A stretch of DNA of 64,000 nucleotides, taken from assembly GCA_021232515.1 (NCBI GenBank), contig JAJPOQ010000140.1:1-64000 (forward strand), in the 5' to 3' direction. Origin of the DNA: Lentisphaeraceae bacterium (GTDB lineage Bacteria; Verrucomicrobiota; Lentisphaeria; Lentisphaerales; Lentisphaeraceae). Both the position numbers and the translations under genes were made by a program. Of this stretch, positions 17,317 to 26,307 are shown in pieces. The notes under the pieces were generated by a model. It did not search any database. It was not told the origin of the DNA and saw only the letters and a list, made by a program, of their open reading frames with translations. How positions within the stretch are numbered: the stretch's first letter is position 1; each line of letters opens with the position of its first letter.

Positions 17317-17774
17317 GGCATTTTCCCTAGAATAATGGCCATGGGACATATACCACTAAGGCCGGCGAGGAAAAGAGCTGAGCCTATAGCGAATGTAGCC
17401 CAAGAAAATAAACTGTTGGCAAAGAGACTAACTACACTCAAGAAGGCGATCATTAAACCGGCAACAATCATAACTTGGCGCATGATCGATAGACTTGTCT
17501 TAGATTGACCAAAGATCAGTTGGTCTTTCGGAATATTTTGAATACCTCCTTCAAGAACCTTTAAGTTTATTTCTCCGTCGTGAGCATTTACTATTTTTTC
17601 TTTCGCTATCTTTGCTCGTTGACCACTTCGACAAAGAAGTTCGATCTCGTTATTTTTGGCTAAGTCTCCTAAAGCTTTCAAGCTATTCTCTAATTCACTG
17701 AGTGGAATGTTGAGGGCAGACTCAAGCCGTCCTTCCTTTTGTATTTCATCTCTTTCTCGTACGTCAATAATCAT
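17304..17774 (-). CDS. Rhodanese-like membrane protein (YgaP-like)
   Basis: This 156-residue protein has an N-terminal rhodanese domain (residues 1-85) starting IIDVRERDE and carrying the active-site loop CRSGQRA near residues 48-54, so the sulfur-accepting cysteine is present. Two transmembrane helices follow (about 96-140) and the tail GICPMAIILGKMPWN, the DUF2892 signature of E. coli YgaP. The likely job is sulfurtransfer at the inner face of the membrane, detoxifying sulfide or shuttling sulfane sulfur. It precedes and overlaps the ArsR-type gene. A promoter and a palindrome lie just upstream (17793-17821). A GGAAAT ribosome site precedes the ATG. Confidence 0.88.
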   Translation of the reverse strand: MIIDVRERDEIQKEGRLESALNIPLSELENSLKALGDLAKNNEIELLCRSGQRAKIAKEKIVNAHDGEINLKVLEGGIQNIPKDQLIFGQSKTSLSIMRQVMIVAGLMIAFLSVVSLFANSLFSWATFAIGSALFLAGLSGICPMAIILGKMPWNK

Positions 17775-17792
17775 AATATTTCCTTTTTTATA

Positions 17793-17821
17793 AAAATATA
17801 AACATTGTAGTGAGATTACAA
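17793..17821 (-). promoter_or_regulatory. Promoter with overlapping operator-like inverted repeat
   Basis: On the minus strand TTGTAA (17816-17821) and TATTTT (17793-17798) are 17 bases apart, just upstream of the rhodanese gene. The inverted repeat TTGTA-7-TACAA (17805-17821) covers the -35 and part of the spacer. That is where an ArsR-type repressor would block RNA polymerase, so autoregulation by the downstream regulator is likely. Confidence 0.55.
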
Positions 17822-17832
17822 GTTTTCGACAT

Positions 17833-17863
17833 AAAAAAAGCGACCACCGAAGTAGTCGCTTTG
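17833..17863 (-). terminator. Intrinsic terminator after the NPCBM-cytochrome gene
   Basis: Read on the minus strand, AAAGCGACTAC and GTGGTCGCTTT pair around a UUCG tetraloop (one G-U pair) and lead into a run of T residues (plus-strand 17833-17839). It lies 20 bases after the stop of the 1,000-residue gene and insulates the rhodanese promoter from it. Confidence 0.9.
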
Positions 17864-17881
17864 AGAAAACTAGAAGCTTGG

Positions 17882-20800
17882 TTAATTCTTCTTGAGGAAC
17901 TCTAGAACATCAACAACTTCTTGGGCACTAAGACCAAGGTTTTTAACAGATGGCATGATAGAAGTTTTCATGACTTCGCGCTTTTTGATATTTTTAAGAG
18001 CAATACTTGTTTGGTTACCAGCAAGGTCTTTGATGATGACTGGATCAGAATCGGAGATGAGGAAACCAGTGACTGACTTTCCGTCTTTTGTTTCAATCAT
18101 AGTTCCTTCAAAGCCAAATGAGATAGCACTTGACGGGTTGATCAATGAATCGAGAAGAACAGAAGCTTCAAAGCGCTTGCCGATTCCTGTCAACTCTGGA
18201 CCGAGCTGTTTGCCTTTGTTGCCTATCTTGTGACAAGAAAAACAGATAGCTTTAGAGTGGAAAAGCTTTTCGCCATTTTTAGCATCGCCTTTCATCGTAA
18301 GTAATTTTTTGATAGTTGGTAAGTTACCGTTATCTTTTGTTAGATGCTTACTTATGTCGAAAGTCTTTTTAGGAACTTCTTTAGCTTTAAGTTTGCCTGC
18401 TAGTTTGTAGCTAGCCCAGTCTCCAGAGTTTTTATTTTTGATCCACCAAGCTGCTGTTTCTTTAAGATCTTCAGGGCCTGTTAGAGCAGCAGTTAGCATA
18501 GCTTCTGCAGCAGCTTTCGATTTCATAAAACCGATCGCAGTGAGAGCTCTTTTTCTTTCGTCGTAAGATATCTCTTTCGATAAAGCTCTAGTTGTGAAAT
18601 CTGCTAGGCTTTGCTCTGGGTGTAAACGCCAAGCGATGTCAGCAAAAGCTTTAGACCACTTAAGAGCAGCGGAGCCTAGTTTCGCATGGATTATTTGATA
18701 CATTTCTTTTTCTTTCTTGGCACAGCCAGTACCAAGAGCTTCTAGGTACCAACGGTCTTTACCGTCATACTGTTCGGCAATTTTCAGTAGTATGTCTTTC
18801 GATTGTTCTAAAGAAAGGTTTCTCATAGCGAGAGCGACTTCGCGTCTAACAGCAATAGACGGATCCGCTGAAAGGCGATTTGAAATAGCCATGAATTTAT
18901 GGCCTTCACGTCTGAGAGCTCTGTAAGCAACAATTCTAGTTTGTGGATCTTCGTGGGAAAGTAGAGACTCAACAGCAGCTTTACCTTCGTCATTTATCTG
19001 AGCCAGTAACCAAACTGCACGAGCTCTGAAGTAATGGTTCTTGTCATTTAAAAGTTCTTTAAGTGCTGGGATGGATTTTGCGCCTTGTTCTTTTAGTTTG
19101 ATGAACCCGATTGCTCGAACATTTGGAGCAGGGCTTTTAAGAGCCGCAATCATTCCCTCAGTTGTATTTAAATCAAATTCAGGATTAACGGGTTTAAAAC
19201 CTTTTGGAGCTATTCTGTAAATTGTTCCAGAACCAGTTCTGTCGGCCATTCTGTGTCCACCTACACCTGGGTCGAACCAATCGGCTACATAGATGGCACC
19301 ATCGGCTCCGACACTAACATCTGCCGGACGGAACCAGTTTCTCATTTTTTTCGCAACTGAGCTGTCGAAGAAGTCAAAACGATCAAGTTTGAAGCCAGCT
19401 TCATGTGGTTTTGGGAAGTAACCAAAAACTACAGATCTTGCCGATTCACAGCTTAGAAGCATGCCGCTATACTTTTCACCAAGTGCACCATTTTCATAAA
19501 GGACTATACCGGTTGGAGCACCTCCACCATAGATGTCTCCGGAAGGAATTGTACCTGGGTCTTCTTGACGCCACTCTGCAGTTGGAACGTCTTGTCCTGG
19601 TCGTTGATCGGCACGCCAAGTTTTTTTGCCATCTGCCGAAGCAAAGCCAGCATTGCCGTACTCCATCAACCAAGTAGTTCTACAAGCCGGTGGATCATCG
19701 TTATCATTTTGAAAAACATCGCCATATGAACTGACTGTTTGTTCGTAACTATTTCTAAAGTTGTGACCTATAACAGTGAGTCCAGTACCATCTGGTTTTA
19801 CACGGCAGGCAAAACCACCAACATAGACAAAGCCATCATCAGAAACAGCTCCTGGAGTGTTTGATTTTAAATAAGGGCTACCACCGCGATAAGAGCTGCC
19901 GACTCGAATTGTTTTACCACTTTTATCCGTAACTTGACTGAAACCAGCATTACCTTGATTGAAGTAGTACTCGCCATCTGGACCAAAAGTAACAGAGTGA
20001 AGACTATGGTCGTGGTCATAGCCAGTAAACCCAGTGAGAAAGTTTTCTTTCTTATCTATTTCAGGGTTAAACTTTGCATCGCCATCGACGTCGGTATACA
20101 TGATAAGCGAGGGAGGTTGAGAAACTATGACTTTGTTGCCGATAACAGCGACACCAAGCGGGGCAGTTATTTCTTTATCTTGAACAAAAACGTGGCTGCT
20201 ATCTGCTTTACCATCATTGTCAGTGTCTTCTAAAACCATGATACGATCACCTTGTTGGTGCTTCACATCGATGATTGGTTTTCTAAAGTTTCGGTAGTTG
20301 ACGCCTTCGGCAACCCAGATACGCCCTTTTGAGTCGATATCCATATTTGTCGGATTATAGAACATTGGCGAAGTTGCCCAAACAGTAACTTCGAGATCGT
20401 CCATAGTTTTGAAACTTTCTGGAGAAAGGAGTTTTTGTGCTACTTTAGGAACGATTTTTTTAGTTGAAAGGTAAACCTTGATGGAACCTTTCCCGCGAGA
20501 ACTTTTGGCAAGACCGGCGGTTGCAGAAAAAGTGGTGTAGCCTTCAGGAACTTCAAACTCGAAAACTGCATGGGCGTGAGCGCCAAAGCCGTCTTTGATT
20601 ATTTTTTTGCCGAGTTTTAATGGCGAGCCATCTGGGTTTTTGCCAATTTCAATTTTGCCCCAACTCGTTTTTGCCTTCTGCCATTTTTTATTTAATGAAA
20701 GCGTACCTTTTGGACCCGTCAGTTTTGCTTTTAAAACCATGGCATGATCAAAGCTGTGATCGCCTTCACCATCAGTTATTGTCAGGATAATTTTCTTTTT

Positions 20801-20950
20801 ACCAGATACATCCACAGAAACATCGACGGTTTCATACTTGGTTAGAAGTTTACTTTCGTATAGAGTGCCATTTTTCTCTTGAGCTTGTGAGGTGACTCCA
20901 CTTAAAAAAAGGAGTGCTGAAGCGAATAGGCTTTTGGTTTGTAAGTTCAT
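17882..20950 (-). CDS. PVC-type haem-binding dehydrogenase-like protein with NPCBM domain
   Basis: This exported protein of about 1,022 residues has, in order, a signal peptide, an NPCBM carbohydrate-binding module (about residues 40-165), a six-bladed-propeller PVC dehydrogenase-like domain (about 185-610), HEAT-like helical repeats (about 625-860), and a C-terminal cytochrome domain. The propeller contains VTVWATSPMF, GRIWVAEGVNYR and DPGVGGHRM segments. The cytochrome domain has haem motif CFSCH near residues 904-908 and a distal methionine in SIMPSV near 1000. The family is typical of Planctomycetes, Verrucomicrobia and Lentisphaerae and is thought to oxidise sugars or alcohols in the periplasm. 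I prefer the ATG at 20950; a GTG lies nine bases further upstream. It is not in an operon. Confidence 0.9.
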   Translation of the reverse strand: MNLQTKSLFASALLFLSGVTSQAQEKNGTLYESKLLTKYETVDVSVDVSGKKKIILTITDGEGDHSFDHAMVLKAKLTGPKGTLSLNKKWQKAKTSWGKIEIGKNPDGSPLKLGKKIIKDGFGAHAHAVFEFEVPEGYTTFSATAGLAKSSRGKGSIKVYLSTKKIVPKVAQKLLSPESFKTMDDLEVTVWATSPMFYNPTNMDIDSKGRIWVAEGVNYRNFRKPIIDVKHQQGDRIMVLEDTDNDGKADSSHVFVQDKEITAPLGVAVIGNKVIVSQPPSLIMYTDVDGDAKFNPEIDKKENFLTGFTGYDHDHSLHSVTFGPDGEYYFNQGNAGFSQVTDKSGKTIRVGSSYRGGSPYLKSNTPGAVSDDGFVYVGGFACRVKPDGTGLTVIGHNFRNSYEQTVSSYGDVFQNDNDDPPACRTTWLMEYGNAGFASADGKKTWRADQRPGQDVPTAEWRQEDPGTIPSGDIYGGGAPTGIVLYENGALGEKYSGMLLSCESARSVVFGYFPKPHEAGFKLDRFDFFDSSVAKKMRNWFRPADVSVGADGAIYVADWFDPGVGGHRMADRTGSGTIYRIAPKGFKPVNPEFDLNTTEGMIAALKSPAPNVRAIGFIKLKEQGAKSIPALKELLNDKNHYFRARAVWLLAQINDEGKAAVESLLSHEDPQTRIVAYRALRREGHKFMAISNRLSADPSIAVRREVALAMRNLSLEQSKDILLKIAEQYDGKDRWYLEALGTGCAKKEKEMYQIIHAKLGSAALKWSKAFADIAWRLHPEQSLADFTTRALSKEISYDERKRALTAIGFMKSKAAAEAMLTAALTGPEDLKETAAWWIKNKNSGDWASYKLAGKLKAKEVPKKTFDISKHLTKDNGNLPTIKKLLTMKGDAKNGEKLFHSKAICFSCHKIGNKGKQLGPELTGIGKRFEASVLLDSLINPSSAISFGFEGTMIETKDGKSVTGFLISDSDPVIIKDLAGNQTSIALKNIKKREVMKTSIMPSVKNLGLSAQEVVDVLEFLKKN

Positions 20951-21087
20951 ATTTACCACACGTTTGAGTTGTTACTTTTGGACGAGATAAATCGTCTTAT
21001 TTAGGTCTTTTGTTACTAGGGTGATTCGTCCTGTGAGAAAGAATCTCGCAAAGTTGTGTAAAAAAAGGAGAATATTGAAGCTGAGAT

Positions 21088-21153
21088 AAGCCTAAAAAAA
21101 AGTGTCCTTGATTGCTTTTTAAGCAGATGCATCTATCACTGTAGGCCTTTTTT
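21088..21153 (+). promoter_or_regulatory. Possible leader hairpin/attenuator before proB
   Basis: AAGCCTA (21088-21094) can pair with TAGGCCTT (21142-21149) around one bulged base. Short inner pairs (AGTG with CACT, TGAT with ATCA, GCTT with AAGC) add to the fold, and the last arm merges with a run of T residues (21148-21153). It lies about 70 bases before the proB start and could be an attenuator or a terminator for stray transcription. The fold is imperfect, so confidence is low. Confidence 0.25.
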
Positions 21154-21224
21154 ATTTCTTCTAAATGGAGAAATATGTGTTTAGAAAGCTATGTTTTGGC
21201 TACTTTAATTAGTCTCAGGAACCA

Positions 21225-22370
21225 ATGGATAATTTGCGTAAGAAGATAATATCAGGAACAACACGAATCGTTTTAAAAGTAGGAAGTCGTCTTCTCGTTG
21301 ACGAAAATCGACATCCTTCCATCGAAAGGATTAATTCTTTGGTGGCACAAATCGCGAAATTACGCGAGAATGGATTAGAAGTTGTTTTGGTAAGTTCAGG
21401 AGCAATATCCGCTGGCATGTCTGTACTCGGTCTCGACAAAAGGCCTAAAGTTGTGCCGGATTTACAGGCAGCAGCAGCTATAGGACAAAGTCGCCTCTTA
21501 TCTATTTATGAAGATGCTTGCCGCAAGCATGGGTTTCACTGTGGCCAGATTCTTCTCACTGCAGGGGATGTACAGGACAGACACCGGCACTTAAATCTTT
21601 CGAATTGTTTGAATGCTCTGCTGGCTCAAGGTTCCTTACCGATCATTAATGAAAATGATTCGATCAGTATCGAAGAAATATGTTTCGGGGAAAATGACTA
21701 CTTAGCGGCACTTGTTGGCACTATATGCCGTGCGGAATTAACTGTTTTACTTACTAGTGTTGATGGGATGTATGAAAAGTTAGCAGATGGTAAGTTTGGG
21801 GAGAGGATCTCAGTGATCGAAGATTTGACTCCTGAGTTAAAAGCTATGGCAACAGGAACAGATGGAAATCAACTTTCTACAGGCGGAATGGAAACAAAAC
21901 TGAAAGCTGCAGAGACTTTAACTTCTGTAGGCGAAAGTCTTTGGATAGTTGATGGAACAGAATTTGAAGTTATTTCTGAAGTTTATGCCGGTAAAGATAT
22001 AGGTACACTTTTTCCTGGCAGTGAAGAGAAGATGAAATCCCATAAGCGATGGATGGCGTTCTTTCCGGAAGTTTCTGGAGAAATAATTATTGATGACGGA
22101 GCTCAAAATGCTCTGATAAACAAAGGGAGTAGTTTGCTTCCTGGTGGTATACGATTTATAAGCGGAGCCTTTATGAAAGGCGACGTGGTAGAGATTAAAA
22201 ATGTTGCAGGCGAAGTGCTTGCAAAAGGCGTGGTGAATTATTCTGCGTCAGAATTGGAACTTATAAAAGGTGAAAAAACGACTGAAATTTTCGAGTTGCT
22301 GGGTTATCATATTCATGATGAAGCCATACACAGAGATAATTTAGTAGTTTTAACGAACGAGGATAACTGA
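21225..22370 (+). CDS. proB: Glutamate 5-kinase
   Basis: ProB phosphorylates L-glutamate to gamma-glutamyl phosphate, the first step of proline synthesis. The 381-residue protein has the amino-acid kinase fold with VLKVGSRLLVDE near residue 18, VLVSSGAISAGM near 55-66, the INENDS motif near 144-149, and the GTDGNQLSTGGMETKLKAA ATP-site segment near 210. A C-terminal PUA domain (about 283-365) is present, as in the full-length bacterial enzyme. AGGA precedes the ATG. Its stop overlaps the proA start (TGATG), so the two are translationally coupled. Confidence 0.96.
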   Translation: MDNLRKKIISGTTRIVLKVGSRLLVDENRHPSIERINSLVAQIAKLRENGLEVVLVSSGAISAGMSVLGLDKRPKVVPDLQAAAAIGQSRLLSIYEDACRKHGFHCGQILLTAGDVQDRHRHLNLSNCLNALLAQGSLPIINENDSISIEEICFGENDYLAALVGTICRAELTVLLTSVDGMYEKLADGKFGERISVIEDLTPELKAMATGTDGNQLSTGGMETKLKAAETLTSVGESLWIVDGTEFEVISEVYAGKDIGTLFPGSEEKMKSHKRWMAFFPEVSGEIIIDDGAQNALINKGSSLLPGGIRFISGAFMKGDVVEIKNVAGEVLAKGVVNYSASELELIKGEKTTEIFELLGYHIHDEAIHRDNLVVLTNEDN

Positions 22371-23632
22371 TGTCTATAGATTTTAAGGCGGAAACTGAAA
22401 AAATAGGCCGCAAGGCCCAATTGGCAGCGCGCCGATTAGCAGCGCTAAGTACGCTGAGAAAAAATAAAGCTTTAGAGCAGATGTCCGAAGCTATATTGGC
22501 ACGTAAAGAAGAGATAGTCGCAGCAAATGCACTAGATCTTGATGCTGGCAGAGAGAACAACTTAAGCGCGGCGATGATCGACCGTCTTACTTTGACTGAC
22601 GGTAGAATTGAAGATATGGCCAAAGGCCTGGTAATGCTTGCAGGACTTTCTGACCCAGTTGGCAAAATTGATGCAAACTTCATTCGCCCAAATGGTCTTT
22701 CAATCGAAAAAGTTCGTGTACCAATTGGTGTTATCGGTATTATCTACGAATCTCGTCCAAATGTAACGGTTGATGCAGCAGGCCTTTGTCTTAAAGCAGG
22801 TAATGCAGTTATTCTTCGTGGTGGTAAAGAAGCTATTCACAGTAACCGCAAGTTAGCAGAGATTATGGCAACTAGTGGCGTCGAAGCAGGTCTTCCTGAA
22901 GATTTTGTTCAGCTTATTCCTTGGACAGACCGTGAAGCGGTCAACTACCTACTGAAGTTGGATAAGTATATCAGTCTTATGATTCCTCGTGGTGGCGAAG
23001 GTCTTATACGTTTTACAGTTGAAAATTCTACGATTCCAGTGATAAAGCACTATAAAGGTGTTTGTCATGTCTATGTCGATAAAGCGGCAGATTTAGAAAT
23101 GGCTAAGAACATCATCGTCAATGGTAAGTGCCAAAGACCAGGTGTTTGTAATGCTGTTGAAACGATCATTATTCATAAAGATGTTGCCCCTGAGTTTGCT
23201 GAGATCATCGGTACAGAAATGATTAATCGCGGTGTTGAGTTACGCGGCGATGCAGAGTTCTGTAAGTTAGTTTCTTCAGCAGTCAATGCTTCAGAAGCTG
23301 ATTGGCATGAAGAGTACTTAGACTTAATCCTTTCAGTTAAAGTTGTTGAAGACATAGATGCAGCTATCGATCACATCGCAGAGTACGGTTCTGGTCACAG
23401 TGACGCTATCGTTACTGCAGATAAGATGTCAGCACAAAAGTTCCGCAATGAAGTCGACAGTGCAGCTGTTTATGTAAATGCTTCGACTCGTTTTACCGAT
23501 GGATCGATGTTCGGTATGGGTGCTGAGATAGGTATATCTACTGACAGGCTTCACGCTCGTGGTCCTATGGGACTAGAAGAACTGACAACTTATAAATATA
23601 TAGTTAGTGGCACCGGCCAGATTCGCGAGTAA
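22370..23632 (+). CDS. proA: Gamma-glutamyl phosphate reductase
   Basis: ProA reduces gamma-glutamyl phosphate to glutamate semialdehyde with NADPH, the second step of proline synthesis. The 420-residue protein is full length. Clear family segments are VPIGVIGIIYESRPNVTVDAA, LCLKAGNAVILRGGKEA, the catalytic-cysteine region GKCQRPGVCNAVET near residues 247-260, and a C-terminal segment with STRFTDGSMFGMGAEIGIST and RGPMGLEELTTYKY. It overlaps proB by one base at its start and tlyA by one base at its end (TAATG), so proline synthesis genes are locked into one operon with two genes of other function. Confidence 0.97.
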   Translation: MSIDFKAETEKIGRKAQLAARRLAALSTLRKNKALEQMSEAILARKEEIVAANALDLDAGRENNLSAAMIDRLTLTDGRIEDMAKGLVMLAGLSDPVGKIDANFIRPNGLSIEKVRVPIGVIGIIYESRPNVTVDAAGLCLKAGNAVILRGGKEAIHSNRKLAEIMATSGVEAGLPEDFVQLIPWTDREAVNYLLKLDKYISLMIPRGGEGLIRFTVENSTIPVIKHYKGVCHVYVDKAADLEMAKNIIVNGKCQRPGVCNAVETIIIHKDVAPEFAEIIGTEMINRGVELRGDAEFCKLVSSAVNASEADWHEEYLDLILSVKVVEDIDAAIDHIAEYGSGHSDAIVTADKMSAQKFRNEVDSAAVYVNASTRFTDGSMFGMGAEIGISTDRLHARGPMGLEELTTYKYIVSGTGQIRE

Positions 23633-24366
23633 TGCCTAAAAAATTCCGTGCTGACGAACTTCTTGTTGAGCGAGCCTTATGTGAAAGCATAGAAGAGGCT
23701 CGCAAGTATATCATGGCGGGTCAAGTTCGCGGTGGGAATGACCGAGTGATTCAAAAGGCGAGTGAAATGCTTCCTCTTGAACAAGCTCTTTTCTTAGATC
23801 TTCCTTTACCGTATGTCAGCCGTGGAGCTTTGAAGCTCAAACCAGCTTTAGAAAAGTATATTCCTGATCCGAGTGGTTTAGTCGCTCTTGATTTAGGTTC
23901 TAGTACTGGTGGCTTTACTGACCTTATGCTTCAAAATGACGTAACCAAAGTTTTTGCTGTAGATGTTGGAACAGGTCAACTGCACTATAAACTTCGGACA
24001 GATGAACGAGTTGTTTCTATGGAACAAACAAACGCTCGCACTTTAACGTCAGAGCATGTTCCGGAACCAGTCGATATAGTGACTTCCGATGTTTCTTTTA
24101 TTTCTGTCACCAAGATTTTAACCGCTGCTAGTTCTCTGATGAAAGACGGCGCTTATGCTTTTATTTTAGTAAAACCACAGTTCGAAGTCCCTCGTAGCCA
24201 AGTTGGTGATGGAGTTATACGCGATGAAGCTTTGAGGCTAGAGATGGTTGAGAAGGTTAAAGCTTTTGCTGAAGAAAACCTGTCTTGGAAAACGATAGAT
24301 GTTCTCCCTAGTGACCTTAAGGGGCCTAAAGGCAATCAAGAATACGTAGTGGTTTTTAGGAAATAA
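23632..24366 (+). CDS. tlyA: TlyA-family rRNA ribose methyltransferase / hemolysin-like protein
   Basis: This 244-residue protein has an N-terminal S4 RNA-binding domain (about residues 5-60: RADELLVERALCESIEEARKYI) and a FtsJ-like methyltransferase domain with the SAM loop ALDLGSSTGGFTD near residues 83-95, AVDVGTGQLHYKLR near 108-121, and IVTSDVSFISVTKI near 144-157. TlyA enzymes 2'-O-methylate 16S and/or 23S rRNA; some members are also described as hemolysins. It is the third gene of the proB-proA operon, starting on the last base of proA. The pairing with proline genes is not usual and may simply reflect operon packing. Confidence 0.93.
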   Translation: MPKKFRADELLVERALCESIEEARKYIMAGQVRGGNDRVIQKASEMLPLEQALFLDLPLPYVSRGALKLKPALEKYIPDPSGLVALDLGSSTGGFTDLMLQNDVTKVFAVDVGTGQLHYKLRTDERVVSMEQTNARTLTSEHVPEPVDIVTSDVSFISVTKILTAASSLMKDGAYAFILVKPQFEVPRSQVGDGVIRDEALRLEMVEKVKAFAEENLSWKTIDVLPSDLKGPKGNQEYVVVFRK

Positions 24367-24367
24367 G

Positions 24368-24982
24368 ATGTTTACCTGCGAAATGTGCGGCGAAGATATA
24401 GATGAAAATATCTGCCCTTTTTGTGAAACCGTTCAAGGTCTTGAGCCAGAAATAAATGTCCCTAGTTTTGAACGACCTAATCCAACAAAAGTGGATAACA
24501 GACTTTTAGCAGCCATCAATCCAAATCAGAAAATTAGCCATACAGACTGTCAGATGTGTGGTGAAGAGATAGACTCGATTGTTTGTCCATATTGTGAAAC
24601 CATTCAGGAAACAGAAACGCACCGACCAAGCCGAAAGAAGAGATCGATTAAGTCAGTAAATATAAAAGATGATTTACCTTTAGTGGACGAAGCGTTGTCA
24701 CGACTTGAACGAGAAATAGCTTCCGCTCGGAGATCTGGATATAAAGCTTTAAAAGTGATCCATGGTTATGGTTCTTCAGGTCGTGGTGGAGCAATAAAAC
24801 AAGAAGTACACCGTGTGATACGAAGAATGTATTTGAATGATGATGTGCATGATTGGATCCCAGGCGAAGACTTTTCGGCTGAGTACTCAGAAACCTTAGA
24901 GACTTTGAAGCATCATAGTTACCTCGAGTCTGATGAAGATTTTAGAAATAACAATCGAGGCATTTCTATAATTATCTTTTAG
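24368..24982 (+). CDS. Zinc-ribbon Smr-domain protein
   Basis: This 204-residue protein has two near-identical zinc-ribbon halves at the N-terminus: CEMCGE...CPFCET (about residues 4-21) and CQMCGEEIDS...CPYCET (about 57-76). A C-terminal Smr-like domain (about 98-165) contains the signature HGYGSSGRGGAIK. Smr domains are nucleases or RNA/DNA-binding modules related to the MutS2 tail. The duplicated ribbons suggest nucleic-acid contact. It follows tlyA by one base and ends the operon, overlapping the convergent MATE gene stop by four bases. The specific target is unknown. Confidence 0.85.
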   Translation: MFTCEMCGEDIDENICPFCETVQGLEPEINVPSFERPNPTKVDNRLLAAINPNQKISHTDCQMCGEEIDSIVCPYCETIQETETHRPSRKKRSIKSVNIKDDLPLVDEALSRLEREIASARRSGYKALKVIHGYGSSGRGGAIKQEVHRVIRRMYLNDDVHDWIPGEDFSAEYSETLETLKHHSYLESDEDFRNNNRGISIIIF

Positions 24983-26307
24983 ATTTTGATGTTCTTCCAG
25001 TAACCCGTTTTCCAAAAGTACATATAAGTCGCGGCTAGAGACGCTTGAACGATAAGGTTAGCAATCCAGACACCATTTATACCTTGATTGAGTGTATGTC
25101 CCAAAAGCCAAGCGAGTGGAAGGTAAAATAACCATGAAGATGCTGTTGTTAGAATCATCACTTTTTTACTATCACCAGCACCTAAAATAGCATGCTGGAG
25201 AACTAGACCGATAGCTTCTAAAGGCAGAGAAAATCCAAGTAGAATGACGGCGAAGGTCGCTATTTTTATAACTGCAGTATCAATAATGAAAAAGCCAAGA
25301 AGCGCCTCTGGGAAAAGTATAAATGGTAAACTGAGTATACTTAAAGCGACAAAGCAAAACTTACAGATTTGTTTCGCCCAAAGGTCTGCATCTTCTGGGT
25401 CTTTTTTGCCGAGTGCTTGGCCAACCATCGAAGTTGCGACCATACCAAAAGCTAGAGCTGGTAGATAGCAAACTAAGGCAAAGTTAATGATTATCCCTGC
25501 AGCTGCGAGCTCTTCAGTTCCAAGTAGAGCGATGATTTTATAAAGACAGAAATAGCTTAAAGCGTAAAGAATAGACTGTATAGCATTTGGAATAGATAGT
25601 TTTACTAAAGACTTTATAGACTCATATGGTATGCCTTTTAAAAAGCCTTTTTCTCTGAGGCTTTTAAGAGCAATGCAAAGATAAATTACGGTTCCCAAAG
25701 CAGGGGCGAGTAAAGACGCTAATGCAGCTCCTGAAGTCTCAAGAGCAGGGCAGCCGAATTTACCGAAGATGAAAATATAGTTGAGTAGGCCATTTGTAAT
25801 GTGAATGACGATGATGGTTGCCATGTAAATTTTTTGTTTGTTTATCCCGCTCCAGAATCCTCTGAAACAGTAGTTTATTCCATAGAAGGGGATGGATAAA
25901 AAAGTAATGGCTAGGTACTCGGTGCCTTCTTGGATTACGGCTGGGTCATCACTTATGATTTGGATGATGTCCCTTGCGTGAAAGTGAAAAATGTAAGCAA
26001 ATGGCACGCTAAGAATTATCCCTGTAAGTAAGCCCGCATTGAGAGGGAAAGCGAGTTCTTCTGACTTGTCCTGGCCTAGGCGTCTGGCAGCAAGTTGTTG
26101 AACTCCAGTTGATAAGCTCATTATGGCCGAGCCGGATAACCAATTGATGATGCCGCCAGCAGCGACGGCAGCAAGAGCCGCAGTACTTATTCGTGCAACC
26201 ATATACGAATCTACGAGGTTTAGTAAATTCTGAGAGATCATGGCGCCAATAAGTGGAGCAGATAACAAGAGTATTTTTTTGTAGCGTTTTTTGGGAATAT
26301 TTTCCAT
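24979..26307 (-). CDS. MATE-family multidrug/antimicrobial extrusion transporter
   Basis: This protein of about 442 residues has twelve predicted membrane segments and the MATE layout of two homologous bundles. The start region KILLLSAPLIGAMISQNLLNLVDSYMVARIS matches the first helix and loop of the family, and LAFGMVATSMVGQALGKKDPEDADLWAKQ matches the second-half signature. Members export drugs or organic cations in exchange for Na+ or H+. An alternative ATG lies 18 bases upstream (26325); neither has a clear ribosome site, and I prefer 26307 because it sits close to the first helix. It is transcribed alone, convergent with the Smr gene. Confidence 0.92.
   Translation of the reverse strand: MENIPKKRYKKILLLSAPLIGAMISQNLLNLVDSYMVARISTAALAAVAAGGIINWLSGSAIMSLSTGVQQLAARRLGQDKSEELAFPLNAGLLTGIILSVPFAYIFHFHARDIIQIISDDPAVIQEGTEYLAITFLSIPFYGINYCFRGFWSGINKQKIYMATIIVIHITNGLLNYIFIFGKFGCPALETSGAALASLLAPALGTVIYLCIALKSLREKGFLKGIPYESIKSLVKLSIPNAIQSILYALSYFCLYKIIALLGTEELAAAGIIINFALVCYLPALAFGMVATSMVGQALGKKDPEDADLWAKQICKFCFVALSILSLPFILFPEALLGFFIIDTAVIKIATFAVILLGFSLPLEAIGLVLQHAILGAGDSKKVMILTTASSWLFYLPLAWLLGHTLNQGINGVWIANLIVQASLAATYMYFWKTGYWKNIKI

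Noticed and set aside
17892-18233. 113-codon plus-strand frame inside the NPCBM-cytochrome gene
   Set aside because: Opposite the haem-domain coding region with typical antisense composition; no ribosome-binding site or family match.
22261-22683. 140-codon minus-strand frame across the proB/proA junction
   Set aside because: Antisense to two unambiguous genes; Ser/Ala/Leu-rich shadow composition.
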